Shown here in pieces: positions 31,177 through 41,040 of a stretch of DNA of 64,000 nucleotides (the stretch's first letter is position 1; every line of letters begins with the position of its first letter). Below the pieces are notes generated by a model. The model did no database searches, was not told the origin of the DNA, and was given only the letters and a program-made list of their open reading frames with translations. The stretch comes from Bacteroidota bacterium (lineage in GTDB: Bacteria; Bacteroidota; Bacteroidia; B-17B0; Aurantibacillaceae). Made by a program: the position numbers and the translations under genes. The stretch lies in contig JADJDM010000002.1 of the NCBI GenBank assembly GCA_016702705.1, positions 186,001-250,000 on the forward strand. Reading direction: 5' to 3'.

Positions 31177-31184
31177 CAAAAGTA
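31177..31184 (-). promoter_or_regulatory. -7 box of the histidine kinase operon
   Basis: On the minus strand the sequence is TACTTTTG, matching TAnnTTTG. It predicts a start about 45 nt before the kinase start codon. No clean -33 TTTG is seen. Confidence 0.5.
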
Positions 31185-31272
31185 GAAAATAAATCCATTT
31201 TAATCGCCATTCCATTTTCTTATTTGCCTTCAAGCCCTTTTTATTACCAGTAATATAAAAAGGAATAGCGTA

Positions 31273-31301
31273 TTGGCACGAAATTAGTACATTTACTTTC
31301 G
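31273..31301 (+). promoter_or_regulatory. probable promoter of the M16 peptidase gene
   Basis: A TTG at 31273-31275 and TACTTTCG at 31294-31301 (one mismatch to TAnnTTTG) are 18 nt apart. The start codon follows 22 nt later. Confidence 0.45.
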
Positions 31302-31323
31302 TATTTATAAAAATAAATAATTT

Positions 31324-34263
31324 ATGATTAATAATTTCTTGAAATTAAGTTTAGCAATTGCCTTAGTTCCTTCTTTAATGTTGGGACAAACTACTGCTAA
31401 AACACCAAAGCCAAAAACAGTAGTTGAGGCGCCTAAATATACAACAGTAAAAGGTGACCCACTTAATGCTCGTGTTTACACACTTTCAAATGGATTAAAA
31501 GTTTATTTAAGTGTTTACAAAGGCGAACCTCGCATCCAAACATACATTGCTGTTAAGGCAGGAAGTAAAAATGACCCCGCCGATGCAACTGGTTTAGCAC
31601 ATTACCTAGAACACATGTTGTTTAAAGGAACAGATAAATTTGGGACGAAAGAATTTTCCAAAGAAATTGTTGAAGTAAACAAAATAGAAGCTTTGTATGA
31701 AGTGTATCGTAAAACAAAGGATGAGGCGAAGCGTAAGAAAATTTATCACGAAATTGATAGTATCTCTGGTGTTGCCGCAACTTTTGCAATTGCAAATGAA
31801 TACGATAAAATGACTGCAGCAATGGGTTGCCGTGGAACAAACGCATTTACCTCGGTTGAACAAACAGTTTACGTAAATGATATTCCTTCTAACCAGTTAG
31901 AAAACTGGTTAACCATGGAAGCTGAGCGTTTTAGAAAACCGATTCTTCGTTTATTTCATACCGAGTTAGAAGCTGTGTATGAAGAAAAAAACAGAAGTTT
32001 GGATAGTGATGAAAACCAAGCTTATGAGTCACTTATGAGCTCATTGTTCGTTAATCATAATTATGGAAAGCAAACAACTATTGGTACAATCGACCATTTG
32101 AAAAATCCTTCGATGACGGAAATCAATAAATACTTTTACAAGAATTATGTTCCAAACAACATGGCTATTTGTATGAGTGGTGATTTTGATCCAGATAAAA
32201 CCATTAAAATAATTGAAGAGAAATTTGGTAAATGGCAAGCAAAACCAGTTGAAGCATACAAATATGCTCCAGAGCCTGCAATAACAAAACCTATTGTTAA
32301 AGAAGTGTTTGGACCAAAAGCAGAAAGCGTAATGATGGGTTATAGAGTAGGTGGTAACAACTCTGCAGATGCTGATTTAGGTATGTTGTTAAGCTTAGTG
32401 CTTGCAAATGGTAAAGCAGGTTTGTTTGATTTAAATTTAAATCAAAGCCAAAAAGTTTTAGGCTCTTTCTCTTATTTTGAAGGAATGAAAGATTATAGTA
32501 TGTTGCTGTTTGGTGGCGAACCTAAAGAAGGACAAAAGCTTGAAGATGTGGAGAAATTAATTTTAGAACAAGTTGAAAATGTGAAAAAAGGCAATTTTCC
32601 TGATTGGTTGATTTCTGCAATCATTACTGATTTAAAATACTCTGACACAAAGCAATTAGAAGAAAACTCAGCACGTGCAATGAAAATGACAATGTCGTTT
32701 ACAATGGATGAGAAGTGGGAGAATAACGTAAATAAAACTGAGCGTTTGTCAAAAATTACCAAACAACAATTGATGGATTTTGCTAAGAAAAACTTCAATA
32801 ACAATTACGTGGTTGTTTATAAACGTTTAGGTGAAGCAAAAAATGCACAAAAAGTTGATAAGCCGGAGATTACTCCTGTTACTGTCAATCGCGAAGATCA
32901 ATCGCCTTTCTTAAAAAGTATTATTGATTTTAAACCTGCCGAAGTAGAGCCAGTGTTTTTAGATTTCAAAAAAGATATTGCACAGTTCAATTGTAAATCA
33001 AATGTTCCGGTAATGTATATGCAAAATACAGAAAATGAAACTTTTGATTTGTATTATATCTTCGATATGGGAACTAACAATGACAAGGCTTTAGGCGTTG
33101 CAATCGAATACTTACCATACTTGGGGACATCAAAATACACATCCGAACAAATGCAGCAAGAGTTGTATAAATTAGGTGCTAGCTTTACGGTTAATAGCTC
33201 GTCAGATCAAGTGTTTGTTAACTTAAATGGTATCAGTGAAAACTTTGATAAGGCAGTTGAATTGTTCGAGCATTTATTAAAAGATGCAAAAGCAGATGCA
33301 GATGTATTAGAAAGTTTAAAAGGCGATAAAATGAAATCGCGTGAAGATGCAAAGTTAGAGAAGAACATTATCCTGCGTTCTGGTTTGTATAACTACGGAG
33401 TGTATGGAGCGAAAAATCCTTTCACTAATGTGTTAAGTGATGATGAGTTAAATGCATTAAAAGCAGATGATTTGATTAAGAAAATTACTAGCTTAACTGG
33501 TTACGAGCACCGCATTTTATATTACGGAACGAAAACACAAGAGCAATTAAAAGAGTCGATAAACAAATTACATAACGTTCCCGAAAAATTAATGCCACTT
33601 CCTGCAAGTGTTGAATTTGTTGAGCAAAATACAGGTAATACCGTTTATGTTGTTGATTACGAAATGAAACAAGCAGAAATTATTATGTTAGGAAAAGGTG
33701 TAACTTTCGACCCTGAATTAGCTCCTGCAGTTAATTTGTATAACGAATATTTTGGTGGTGGTATGTCAGGAATCGTGTTTCAAGAGTTACGTGAATCAAG
33801 AGCTTTAGCTTATAGTGTTTCTTCAACATTTCGTTCATTAGGTAAAAAAGGGAAGCCTTATTATTCTTATTCTTACATTGGTTCACAAGTTGATAAATTG
33901 CCTGAGGCAATGAGTGGCATGTACGATTTGTTAAACAATATGCCACAATCGGATGTGATGTTCCAAGGTGCAAAAGATGCGGTGTTATCTAAGTTCAGAA
34001 CCGAGCGTATTACTAAATCAAAAGTATTATTTAGCTATGAAGGCGCTAAAAAATTGGGTTTAGACTACGACTTGCGTAAAACAGTTTACGACAAGGTAAA
34101 AACAATGACTTACGATGATTTAAAAGCTTTCCAAACTAAAAACATAAAAGGAATGCCTTTAACTGTTTTGGTACTTGGTAAAAAAGATAAGTTAGATATT
34201 AAAACATTAGAGAAGTATGGTACAGTTAAGTATCTTACTATGAAAGATGTATTTGGGTATTAA
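31324..34263 (+). CDS. secreted M16-family zinc metallopeptidase (pitrilysin/insulinase type)
   Basis: 979 residues. A signal peptide (LSLAIALVPSLMLGQ) is followed by two M16 modules. The N-terminal module carries the inverted zinc motif HYLEH with H93, catalytic E96 and H97, and the third ligand glutamate within ELEAVYEEKNR. The second half (about 500-979) has the M16C fold without the zinc motif, as in full-length pitrilysins; the arginine/tyrosine region ELRESRALAYSVSS is present. It probably degrades peptides in the periplasm or at the cell surface. It is a single gene with its own promoter and a strong terminator. Confidence 0.92.
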   Translation: MINNFLKLSLAIALVPSLMLGQTTAKTPKPKTVVEAPKYTTVKGDPLNARVYTLSNGLKVYLSVYKGEPRIQTYIAVKAGSKNDPADATGLAHYLEHMLFKGTDKFGTKEFSKEIVEVNKIEALYEVYRKTKDEAKRKKIYHEIDSISGVAATFAIANEYDKMTAAMGCRGTNAFTSVEQTVYVNDIPSNQLENWLTMEAERFRKPILRLFHTELEAVYEEKNRSLDSDENQAYESLMSSLFVNHNYGKQTTIGTIDHLKNPSMTEINKYFYKNYVPNNMAICMSGDFDPDKTIKIIEEKFGKWQAKPVEAYKYAPEPAITKPIVKEVFGPKAESVMMGYRVGGNNSADADLGMLLSLVLANGKAGLFDLNLNQSQKVLGSFSYFEGMKDYSMLLFGGEPKEGQKLEDVEKLILEQVENVKKGNFPDWLISAIITDLKYSDTKQLEENSARAMKMTMSFTMDEKWENNVNKTERLSKITKQQLMDFAKKNFNNNYVVVYKRLGEAKNAQKVDKPEITPVTVNREDQSPFLKSIIDFKPAEVEPVFLDFKKDIAQFNCKSNVPVMYMQNTENETFDLYYIFDMGTNNDKALGVAIEYLPYLGTSKYTSEQMQQELYKLGASFTVNSSSDQVFVNLNGISENFDKAVELFEHLLKDAKADADVLESLKGDKMKSREDAKLEKNIILRSGLYNYGVYGAKNPFTNVLSDDELNALKADDLIKKITSLTGYEHRILYYGTKTQEQLKESINKLHNVPEKLMPLPASVEFVEQNTGNTVYVVDYEMKQAEIIMLGKGVTFDPELAPAVNLYNEYFGGGMSGIVFQELRESRALAYSVSSTFRSLGKKGKPYYSYSYIGSQVDKLPEAMSGMYDLLNNMPQSDVMFQGAKDAVLSKFRTERITKSKVLFSYEGAKKLGLDYDLRKTVYDKVKTMTYDDLKAFQTKNIKGMPLTVLVLGKKDKLDIKTLEKYGTVKYLTMKDVFGY

Positions 34264-34284
34264 TAGGTAAACTTTATTTTAGGA

Positions 34285-34318
34285 AAAAGACCTCATGAAA
34301 TTGAGGTCTTTTTTTTGT
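34285..34318 (+). terminator. Rho-independent terminator of the M16 gene
   Basis: An 11-bp stem (AAAAGACCTCA / TGAGGTCTTTT) with a 6-nt loop runs into a T-run ending near 34316. Confidence 0.9.
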
Positions 34319-34361
34319 TCTATAAAATACTTATCTTCATAATCGCATCTAATATGATTGT

Positions 34362-34994
34362 ATGGACAACTCTCAACGCGCCGCCGAAATATTTAATAAA
34401 TACGCAAATGAATACAATGAGAAATTCAAGGACGTTAGCATGTACCACGAATCATTCGATGTGTTTTGTGATGCTATTAAAAAACAAAATGCAGAAGTAT
34501 TGGAGCTTGCTTGTGGCCCAGGAAATATTACCACTTACTTATTAAGTAAACGTTCTGATTTAAAAATACTTGGAACTGATTTAGCGCCTCGTATGTTGGA
34601 GCTTGCTCAAAAATTAAATGCAACAGCGCAATTTCAATTAATAGATAGCAGAGAAATACTAAAGCTGGGCAAATCCTTTGACGCCATTATGTGTGGCTTT
34701 TGTTTGCCGTATTTAACTAAAGGTGAAGCTATACAATTAATTGCAGATGCTTCGCAAATGTTAAATGAAAACGGGGTAATATACATTAGCACTATGGAAG
34801 ATGATAATACTAAATCAGGCTTACGTGCAGGAAGTAAAGGAGATTTGATATTCATGAATTTTCATGAAGCTGAATATTTAGGCGGGGCATTAACAAATTA
34901 TGGCTTCGAAATCATTTCTCTTACTCGTAAACAATATCCAGGTAACAATGGCGAGCAAACGATTGATTTGTTGATTGTAGCTAAAAAGTGCTAA
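34362..34994 (+). CDS. class I SAM-dependent methyltransferase
   Basis: 210 residues, Rossmann fold. Motif I is VLELACGPGNITTYLL (about 46-61), the acidic residue binding the ribose is in ILGTDLAPRMLELA, and motif II/III regions are DAIMCGFCLPYL and LNENGVIYISTME. The substrate cannot be predicted; the sequence resembles general small-molecule or quinone-type methyltransferases. The ATG at 34362 starts the frame; an out-of-frame ATG 8 nt earlier is ignored. It stands alone on the plus strand between the M16 terminator and a SpoIIE gene. Confidence 0.85.
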   Translation: MDNSQRAAEIFNKYANEYNEKFKDVSMYHESFDVFCDAIKKQNAEVLELACGPGNITTYLLSKRSDLKILGTDLAPRMLELAQKLNATAQFQLIDSREILKLGKSFDAIMCGFCLPYLTKGEAIQLIADASQMLNENGVIYISTMEDDNTKSGLRAGSKGDLIFMNFHEAEYLGGALTNYGFEIISLTRKQYPGNNGEQTIDLLIVAKKC

Positions 34995-35054
34995 GTTATA
35001 TTCTGGGTTTTGCCTAAAGTTTTTTTTTCGTATCTTGTAACGTAGTATGTACAA

Positions 35055-37513
35055 ATGAAAAAAATAATTTTTGTTTTCTGTTGTTTTGTTTTTGGACTCA
35101 GCGCCCAAAACAAGGATACTATTGCATCTCTTATTGCCCCGCTTAGTGGAAAAAACGAATCGAGAAATTAAATGAGCTTGCCGAAAAAGTAATTAACTCC
35201 GACCCAAAGCGCACAAAAGTGTTGGCAGACGAGGCTCTGAAACTATCTAAGTCGATTAATTATTTTAAAGGAACTTCCGATGCCTATCATAAAATTGGGA
35301 TGTACTATTATTACAACGATAATTATGATAGCACACTTTATTTTTACAATAAAAGTTTAGCACTTGCAAAACAAATAAATAACAAACAATTAATTGCTCA
35401 AGCTCTTTCGTGGACAGGCGCATTGTATCGTATTCAAAACGAATTTGAAAAGGCAGAAGCTCATTTAAATGAAGCGATGAAATATGCAAACGAAATTAAT
35501 GATAACACACGTTTGGTTTATTGTTATCGTAATTTAGGAGAAATAGAGCGCGTGCAACAAAATGGTGAAAAAGCAATTGCTTATTTTGATAAAGCCGAAA
35601 AAATTGCCGAAAAAATCAAAGACAAAAACCAACAAGCATACATTCTTGGTGCGATTGGGGAGGTTTACAGACAACAAAGTGACTTTGCTTTGGCGCTTAA
35701 GTATTTAAACAAGTCGGTTGATATTGCAAAGGAACTCAATAACAAAAGTTTGGTTTCAAATAATTATTATTCTATTGGCGAAATTTATTTGTCTAATTCA
35801 GATTTTAATAAAGCACTTGATTATTTGGAGATGGCTTTAAAACCAGCAAAGGAATTAAACGATAATATACGAATTGCCGATGTGTATGCATCTATTGGTG
35901 ATGTTTACAAAAATCAAGGTGATGGACAAAAGGCTGAGGAGTATTACAAAAATGCATTGGCAATTTCTACTCAAATAAGTTACATGTACACCAAATCATA
36001 TTGTTATTCGGCGCTTGGTGAGTTGAAGCAAGGTGAACAGCAATACGATTTAGCAATGGAGTATTTTAATCGCTCCTTAGGTATTGCAAAAAGTATAAAC
36101 GATAATTGGCGTACAGCCGATTGTATGAATATGATAGGTGATTTGCACACCATTCGTTTAAATTATGCAAAAGCAGAGGAAACACTATTAGAAGGTTTGT
36201 CAATAGCTAGATTTGCGGAAAACAAAGCAACAGAAGGCGCTATTTTAACTTCTTTGGCTGATTTATATCTAAAGCAAAAGGATTACGCTAAGGCTCAAAA
36301 ATATGCTGAAGAAAGCTTGGCAATTGCAAATCAAATAAACTTAGCAAGTAATAAAAAATCAGTTTCCGAAAGCTTGTATAAAATTTATGAAAAGTTAGGT
36401 GATTACCGCAAAGCATTTCAATATCACGTAATGTACAAAGATGTAAGTGATAGCAGTAGGCGTGAGGAGGTTGCGAAAAAATTAGTGCAGCAACAAATGC
36501 AAATGGAGTTTAATGAGAAAAAGGCGGTCTCGGATATTGAGCAAGCAAAAAAGGATGCTATTAAAGAAACAGAATTACATAAGCAACAAATCTATACCAT
36601 TATTTCAATTGTTGGATTGCTGTTAATGCTGGTATTGGCGGTTTTTATTTTTAGAAGTCAGCGCAAACAAAAACTAGCAAACATTCAATTAGAAAAACAA
36701 AAACAATTAATCGAGCACCAAAAGCAAGAAATTACAGATAGTATAAATTACTCCAAACGTATTCAAACCGCCATTCTTCCGCACGATGATCAAATAGAAA
36801 AGTATTTGCCTCAAAGTTTTTTTCTGTACAAACCAAAAGACATTGTAAGTGGAGATTTTTATTTTTTAGGTGTGCCTCGCAAAAAGAAAGGTGAAGAAAT
36901 ACAAGCTGGAGGTCCAATTGTGGTAGCCGCTGCAGATTGCACTGGACATGGTGTTCCGGGGGCATTAATGAGTGTAATCAGTTATCAAAATTTAAATGAG
37001 GTTTCGCGTAATTACTCTGAACCGAAGGATATGTTGCGTAAATTAAATTATCGCATCAAGGTTGCGCTTAAACAATCAGATGATAGTAAATCAACGCGAG
37101 ACGGTTTGGATATTGCACTTTCATCAATAAAATACATTTCCGAAACCCAAGCTGAAGTTAAATTTGCAATGGCTAATCGCCCCGTATATATTTTTAAGAA
37201 CTCAGAATTTATTGAATTAAAGCCTACCAAACATGCAATTGGCGGCTACACTGCTCGCAAACAAGAATTTGAACAGCATGAAATTGTTTTGAATAAAGGA
37301 GATGTTTTTTATTTATGTACCGATGGGTATGCTGACCAATTTGGAGGTGAGCGAAATAAAAAATTCACAACGCCACGTTTTAAAGAGCTATTAAAATCCA
37401 TTCACCACTTAACAATTGAACAACAAAAAATTGAGTTGGAAGAAAAAATTCTTTCATGGAAAGGTGAAAACGAGCAATTGGACGATATACTTGTAATTGG
37501 CATTTTAATTTAG
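35055..37513 (+). pseudogene. TPR-SpoIIE phosphatase, one frameshift after the signal peptide
   Basis: The ATG at 35055 opens a signal peptide (MKKIIFVFCCFVFGLSAQ). The frame stops at 35176 because the A-run 35150-35155 has six A. With seven, it reads on as APLSGKKRIEKLNELAEKV into the long open frame, for 819 residues. Then follow about ten TPRs (ALKYLNKSVDIAKELN type), a transmembrane helix (IYTIISIVGLLLMLVLAVFIF), a coiled coil with DSINYSKRIQTAILP, and a complete SpoIIE/PP2C phosphatase with metal aspartates in DIVSGDFYF, AAADCTGHGVPG, LCTDGYADQFGG and LDDILVIGI. It is the nearest intact relative of the broken gene at 9772-11815. It is probably active if the frameshift is an artefact. It is followed within 30 nt by a rimB-like gene. 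Confidence 0.85.
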
Positions 37514-37540
37514 TTATTTGGCTAAAAATTTCGGAAGGAT

Positions 37541-37987
37541 ATGTTAAAGAAGAGAGATAAGAAGGTAGTTATTGGAAGAAGGGAAATAGTTGATTTTCCT
37601 ATGCTCCAACTGCTCCAACTAGAAGCAAAAATTGATACAGGGGCTTATACTTCTGCTTTACATTGTAAAGATATTAAGCTATTAGAGATTGATGGAAAAA
37701 CAACACTTTGCTTTAAATTATTAGATGAAACGCATCCTGAATACAATGAGAAAGAATTTCATTTCACTGATTTCACTAAAAAAACCATCAAGAGTTCTTT
37801 TGGTGAATCAGAGGAACGTTACATAATTAAAACTACCGTTCACATTGCGCATAGGAAAATATCTTCAACCATTTCCTTAACAGATAGAACGAACATGCGT
37901 TACCCTGTTTTAATTGGAAGAAAATTATTGAATGGAAAATTTATGGTTGATGTAAGTAAAAAACATACTGGAGGATTTTCACAATAG
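37541..37987 (+). CDS. RimB-like aspartic (retropepsin-like) protease, formerly 'ATP-dependent zinc protease'
   Basis: 148 residues, soluble. The core motif KIDTGAYTSALHC (about 31-43) has the D-T-G-A of a retropepsin-like active site, and MRYPVLIGRKLL is the conserved second motif. The domain is the one found beside RimK ligases, where it trims or removes the glutamate tails added to ribosomal protein S6 or other targets. The gene is 27 nt after the SpoIIE frame and 36 nt before rimK, which supports that pairing. Confidence 0.85.
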   Translation: MLKKRDKKVVIGRREIVDFPMLQLLQLEAKIDTGAYTSALHCKDIKLLEIDGKTTLCFKLLDETHPEYNEKEFHFTDFTKKTIKSSFGESEERYIIKTTVHIAHRKISSTISLTDRTNMRYPVLIGRKLLNGKFMVDVSKKHTGGFSQ

Positions 37988-38023
37988 AAATATTTTACCT
38001 AATTTTATTTCACAAATCGTTTT

Positions 38024-38914
38024 ATGAAGATAGCAATACTTTCGAGGAGTAAAAATATTTACTCTACAGCTCAGTTGGTTGAGGCAGCAGAAAAAAGAGG
38101 TCACGAAGCAATCGTACTTGATCACATGAAATGTGTTCTTGTTATTGAAAAAGGCAGGCCACATATTTTTTATCAAGGAAAAGAGTTAACCGATATAAAT
38201 GCTGTTATTCCTCGCATTGGGGCCTCTGTTACTTTTTATGGTGCAGCAGTTGTTCGTCAATTCGAAATGATGAAAATTTTTACTGCGGTTGAATCGCAGG
38301 CATTAGTTCGTTCTCGTGATAAATTAAGAAGCTTACAAATTTTAGCACGTGCAGGTTTAGGAATGCCTAAAACAGCATTTGCAAATCAAACAAAAGACAT
38401 TGATAATTTATTAGATAGCATCGGCGGTGCACCTTGTATTGTAAAGCTGTTAGAAGGTACACAAGGTATTGGAGTTATTTTAGCAGAAAGCAAAAAAGTA
38501 GCAACATCTGTTATAGAAGCATTCTTAAAATTAGATGCAGCTATGTTGGTGCAAGAATTTATTAAAGAAGCCAAAGGCGCTGATATCCGTGCCTTTGTAA
38601 TCGACGGACAAGTTGTAGGCGCAATGAAACGCCAAGCAAAAGAAGGAGAGTTTAGATCTAATTTACACAGAGGTGGCTCTGCACAATTAATTCAGCTAAC
38701 ACCCGAAGAGCGTTCAACTGCAATTAAAGCAGCAAAAAAATTGGGATTAGGAATTGCAGGCGTAGATTTATTGCAATCCGATCGCGGACCATTAGTAATG
38801 GAAGTAAACTCATCTCCAGGCCTTGAAGGAATTCAAAAAGCTACAGGAATCGATATCGCAGGAAAAATCATTGAATACGTTGAACGTAATGAGTTCAATG
38901 GGAATGAGGGGTAA
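38024..38914 (+). CDS. rimK: RimK-type ATP-grasp ligase, ribosomal protein S6 glutamyl ligase
   Basis: 296 residues. The pre-ATP-grasp domain (MKIAILSRSKNIYSTAQLVE) is followed by the ATP-grasp fold: VRSRDKLRSLQILARAGLG, CIVKLLEGTQGIGVILAE (phosphate loop), AMLVQEFIKEAKGADIRAF and the Mg2+-binding end VMEVNSSPGLEGI. E. coli RimK adds glutamates to the C-terminus of S6; related enzymes have other substrates, so the target is inferred. Length is normal. It is the last gene of the SpoIIE-rimB-rimK group. Confidence 0.92.
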   Translation: MKIAILSRSKNIYSTAQLVEAAEKRGHEAIVLDHMKCVLVIEKGRPHIFYQGKELTDINAVIPRIGASVTFYGAAVVRQFEMMKIFTAVESQALVRSRDKLRSLQILARAGLGMPKTAFANQTKDIDNLLDSIGGAPCIVKLLEGTQGIGVILAESKKVATSVIEAFLKLDAAMLVQEFIKEAKGADIRAFVIDGQVVGAMKRQAKEGEFRSNLHRGGSAQLIQLTPEERSTAIKAAKKLGLGIAGVDLLQSDRGPLVMEVNSSPGLEGIQKATGIDIAGKIIEYVERNEFNGNEG

Positions 38915-38963
38915 TTTACGATTTCCCATATTCTCGATGTTATTCTACTATTCCGAAATACAT

Positions 38964-39031
38964 AGCCCCATCGGGGCTTAATATCAATAACACACAACTA
39001 CCTACATCATACTCAGAGCCCCAGCGGGCTC
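38964..39031. repeat. two REP-like GC-rich hairpins
   Basis: Two small palindromes stand out in AT-rich spacer DNA: AGCCCC-atc-GGGGCT (38964-38978) and GAGCCC-cagc-GGGCTC (39016-39031). GC-rich AGCCCC..GGGGCT palindromes are common dispersed intergenic elements in Bacteroidota. They could also terminate or stabilise the rimK transcript. Confidence 0.55.
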
Positions 39032-39125
39032 AACATCTAACGCACAGTTTTTACACACCATCACATTTCACCTTAAGTCAAAACATTATCTGTCCAATAT
39101 CACCTTTTCATATTGGTATCTTAAG

Positions 39126-39133
39126 TATATTTG
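39126..39133 (+). promoter_or_regulatory. -7 box of proline dehydrogenase
   Basis: TATATTTG matches TAnnTTTG. It predicts a start near 39140, ten nt before the ATG at 39150. A TTTTC about 17 nt upstream is a weak -33 element. Confidence 0.6.
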
Positions 39134-39149
39134 CCCCACAAATTATTTT

Positions 39150-40307
39150 ATGCTTTCTTTCGATAACACAGAAAATGCTTTCAAAGCAAAGAGCGATTCA
39201 GAACTCAGTAGGTCGTATCAGCTTTTTAAATTAATAGGCAATCCCACTTTAGTTAAGTTTGGTGCGGTTTTCACGCCATTGTTTTTAAATATTGGTTTTA
39301 AGGGCTTAATTAAAAAAACAATTTTCAAACAATTTGTTGGTGGCGAAAGTATTGATGATTGCTCTAAAACCATTGCAGAGCTGGGGAAATACAATGTAGG
39401 TACTATTTTAGATTACAGCGTAGAAGGTAAAGAAAGCGAAGAAGATTTTAATCATTGTTTTGAAGAAACTTTAGGCACAATTAAAAAAGCTAAGGGCGAT
39501 AAAAATATTCCTTTTTGTGTTTTTAAAGTTACAGGCTTGGCTCGTTTCGCTTTATTAGAGAAGGTTACAGCTCGTCAAGAATTAAGTGCAGAAGAAAAAG
39601 CAGAGTGGAAAAGAGTAGAGGAGAGAGTACACAAAATTTGCGAAGCAGCTCACGCTGCCGACCAACCTATTTTTATTGATGCTGAGGAAAGTTGGATACA
39701 GCAAGCGATTGACGATTTAGCTGATGCAAACATGGGGCGCTTTAACAAGCAAAAAGCTATTGTTTACAATACCTATCAATTGTATCGTCACGATAGAGTA
39801 TCATTTTTAAAACAAACATTAGAAAAGGCAAAAGCTTCAGGATTCCATGTTGGCGCTAAGTTGGTACGCGGGGCATATATGGAAAAAGAAAGAAAACGTG
39901 CTGCAGAAAACAATTATCCTTCACCTATTAACGATACCAAAGAAAATACAGCTAGAGAATACAACACAGCAATTGATGTGTGTATCGAAAACCTTGCTAT
40001 TATGGCTGTTTGTGCGGGTAGTCATAATGAAAAAAGTAGTTTGCATTTAGCAGATTTGATGGAGAAAAAAGGAATCGATAAAGCCGATAAACGTATTTAT
40101 TTCTCTCAATTGCTGGGTATGAGCGATCATATTAGTTATAACCTTTCTTTGAATGGATACAATGTTGCCAAATATGTGCCTTATGGTCCAGTAAAAGAAG
40201 TATTGCCTTATTTAATTAGAAGAGCGCAAGAAAACACAAGTGTGAAAGGACAAACAGGCCGCGAACTTTCATTAATCATGAAAGAAAAGGCGAGGAGGAA
40301 AAAATAA
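39150..40307 (+). CDS. proline dehydrogenase (monofunctional)
   Basis: 385 residues, FAD-dependent oxidation of proline to pyrroline-5-carboxylate at the inner membrane. Motifs of the TIM-barrel include IFIDAEESWIQ, AIVYNTYQLYRHD, the FAD-binding GAKLVRGAYMEKER and the C-terminal YVPYGPVKEVLPYLIRRAQE with the substrate-binding arginines. No P5C dehydrogenase domain is fused, as is usual in Bacteroidota. It is a single gene with its own promoter. Confidence 0.93.
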   Translation: MLSFDNTENAFKAKSDSELSRSYQLFKLIGNPTLVKFGAVFTPLFLNIGFKGLIKKTIFKQFVGGESIDDCSKTIAELGKYNVGTILDYSVEGKESEEDFNHCFEETLGTIKKAKGDKNIPFCVFKVTGLARFALLEKVTARQELSAEEKAEWKRVEERVHKICEAAHAADQPIFIDAEESWIQQAIDDLADANMGRFNKQKAIVYNTYQLYRHDRVSFLKQTLEKAKASGFHVGAKLVRGAYMEKERKRAAENNYPSPINDTKENTAREYNTAIDVCIENLAIMAVCAGSHNEKSSLHLADLMEKKGIDKADKRIYFSQLLGMSDHISYNLSLNGYNVAKYVPYGPVKEVLPYLIRRAQENTSVKGQTGRELSLIMKEKARRKK

Positions 40308-40414
40308 TTTCACAAATCGCTAAAATTATCCTGCTGAAAAACAATAGTTTACTTTTAACAGAAAAAAAACACGAAATATTTTTATAAAATTTTATTTCAA
40401 TCAAAATCTTTTAT

Positions 40415-40422
40415 TATCTTTG
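40415..40422 (+). promoter_or_regulatory. -7 box of the tRNA cluster
   Basis: TATCTTTG matches TAnnTTTG, giving a start near 40429, about 40 nt before tRNA-Thr. Confidence 0.6.
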
Positions 40423-40469
40423 CACTCCCAATTTTAAAAGAGGGAACGTTCTTTAGGAAAAAATTAAAA

Positions 40470-40542
40470 GCCGAAGTAGCTCAGCTGGTAGAGCCACTGA
40501 TTTGTAATCAGTAGGTCGGGGGTTCGAGTCCCTTCTTCGGCT
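40470..40542 (+). tRNA. tRNA-Thr (anticodon TGT)
   Basis: A 7-bp acceptor stem (GCCGAAG / CTTCGGC), D-arm GCTCAGCTGGTAGAGC, anticodon loop TTTGTAA in stem ACTGA/TCAGT, T-loop GTTCGAGTC. Discriminator U; CCA is not encoded. Confidence 0.96.
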
Positions 40543-40577
40543 CTTTTTTTATTGGTCAAACTGCTTAAATGTAGTGA

Positions 40578-40658
40578 GGGGAGATACCAGAGTGGCCAAA
40601 TGGGACGGACTGTAAATCCGTTGCGAAAGCTTCGAAGGTTCGAATCCTTCTCTCCCCA
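40578..40658 (+). tRNA. tRNA-Tyr (anticodon GTA)
   Basis: Acceptor stem GGGGAGA / TCTCCCC, anticodon loop with GTA (GGACTGTAAATCC), a long variable arm typical of bacterial tRNA-Tyr, T-loop GGTTCGAATCC. Discriminator A. Confidence 0.96.
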
Positions 40659-40671
40659 CGGAATGAATTTG

Positions 40672-40746
40672 AAATTTCAGATTTTAGATTCGGTTGAGTA
40701 CAGGTTTAAATTTTATTTAAATCTACCATCTGAAATCATAAATCTA
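40672..40746. repeat. imperfect inverted repeat between tRNA-Tyr and tRNA-Gly
   Basis: The arm ATTTCAGATTTTAGATT (40674-40690) pairs with AATCTACCATCTGAAAT (40720-40736). The words ATCTGAAAT and AAATCATAAATCT recur in the rpoB-rpoC spacer, so this looks like a dispersed intergenic repeat family. Confidence 0.55.
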
Positions 40747-40756
40747 GAATTGACAA

Positions 40757-40829
40757 GCGAAAGTAGCTCAATTGGTAGAGCTCCAGCCTTCCAAGCTGGA
40801 GGTTGCGGGTTCGAGACCCGTCTTTCGCT
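40757..40829 (+). tRNA. tRNA-Gly (anticodon TCC)
   Basis: Acceptor stem GCGAAAG / CTTTCGC, D-arm AGCTCAATTGGTAGAGCT, anticodon stem CCAGC/GCTGG with loop CTTCCAA, T-loop GGTTCGAGACC. Discriminator U. Confidence 0.96.
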
Positions 40830-40941
40830 CTTAGTTTAAACATCGTAAGGTGAATAAACAAAAGAGATTGTGAAGTTGAAACATAACCCTAGTGGTGCAA
40901 AAATCAAGGAGAATTTGCTTAGCGATTTTCCAGTTTTTGAG

Positions 40942-40966
40942 AGTCCCCAAAATTGAGGGACTTTTT
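40942..40966 (+). terminator. possible terminator between tRNA-Gly and tRNA-Thr
   Basis: AGTCCC pairs with GGGACT across a 9-nt loop and is followed by TTTT. It would end a Thr-Tyr-Gly tRNA transcript before the last tRNA. The rest of 40830-41040 shows nothing else. Confidence 0.5.
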
Positions 40967-41040
40967 GTGCTGAAAAAGGTTTGGTGTCGTTCTTTGGATT
41001 GTATTGAGTAGGTTAAAAACTGAAAAAGCAAGCAGAATTA

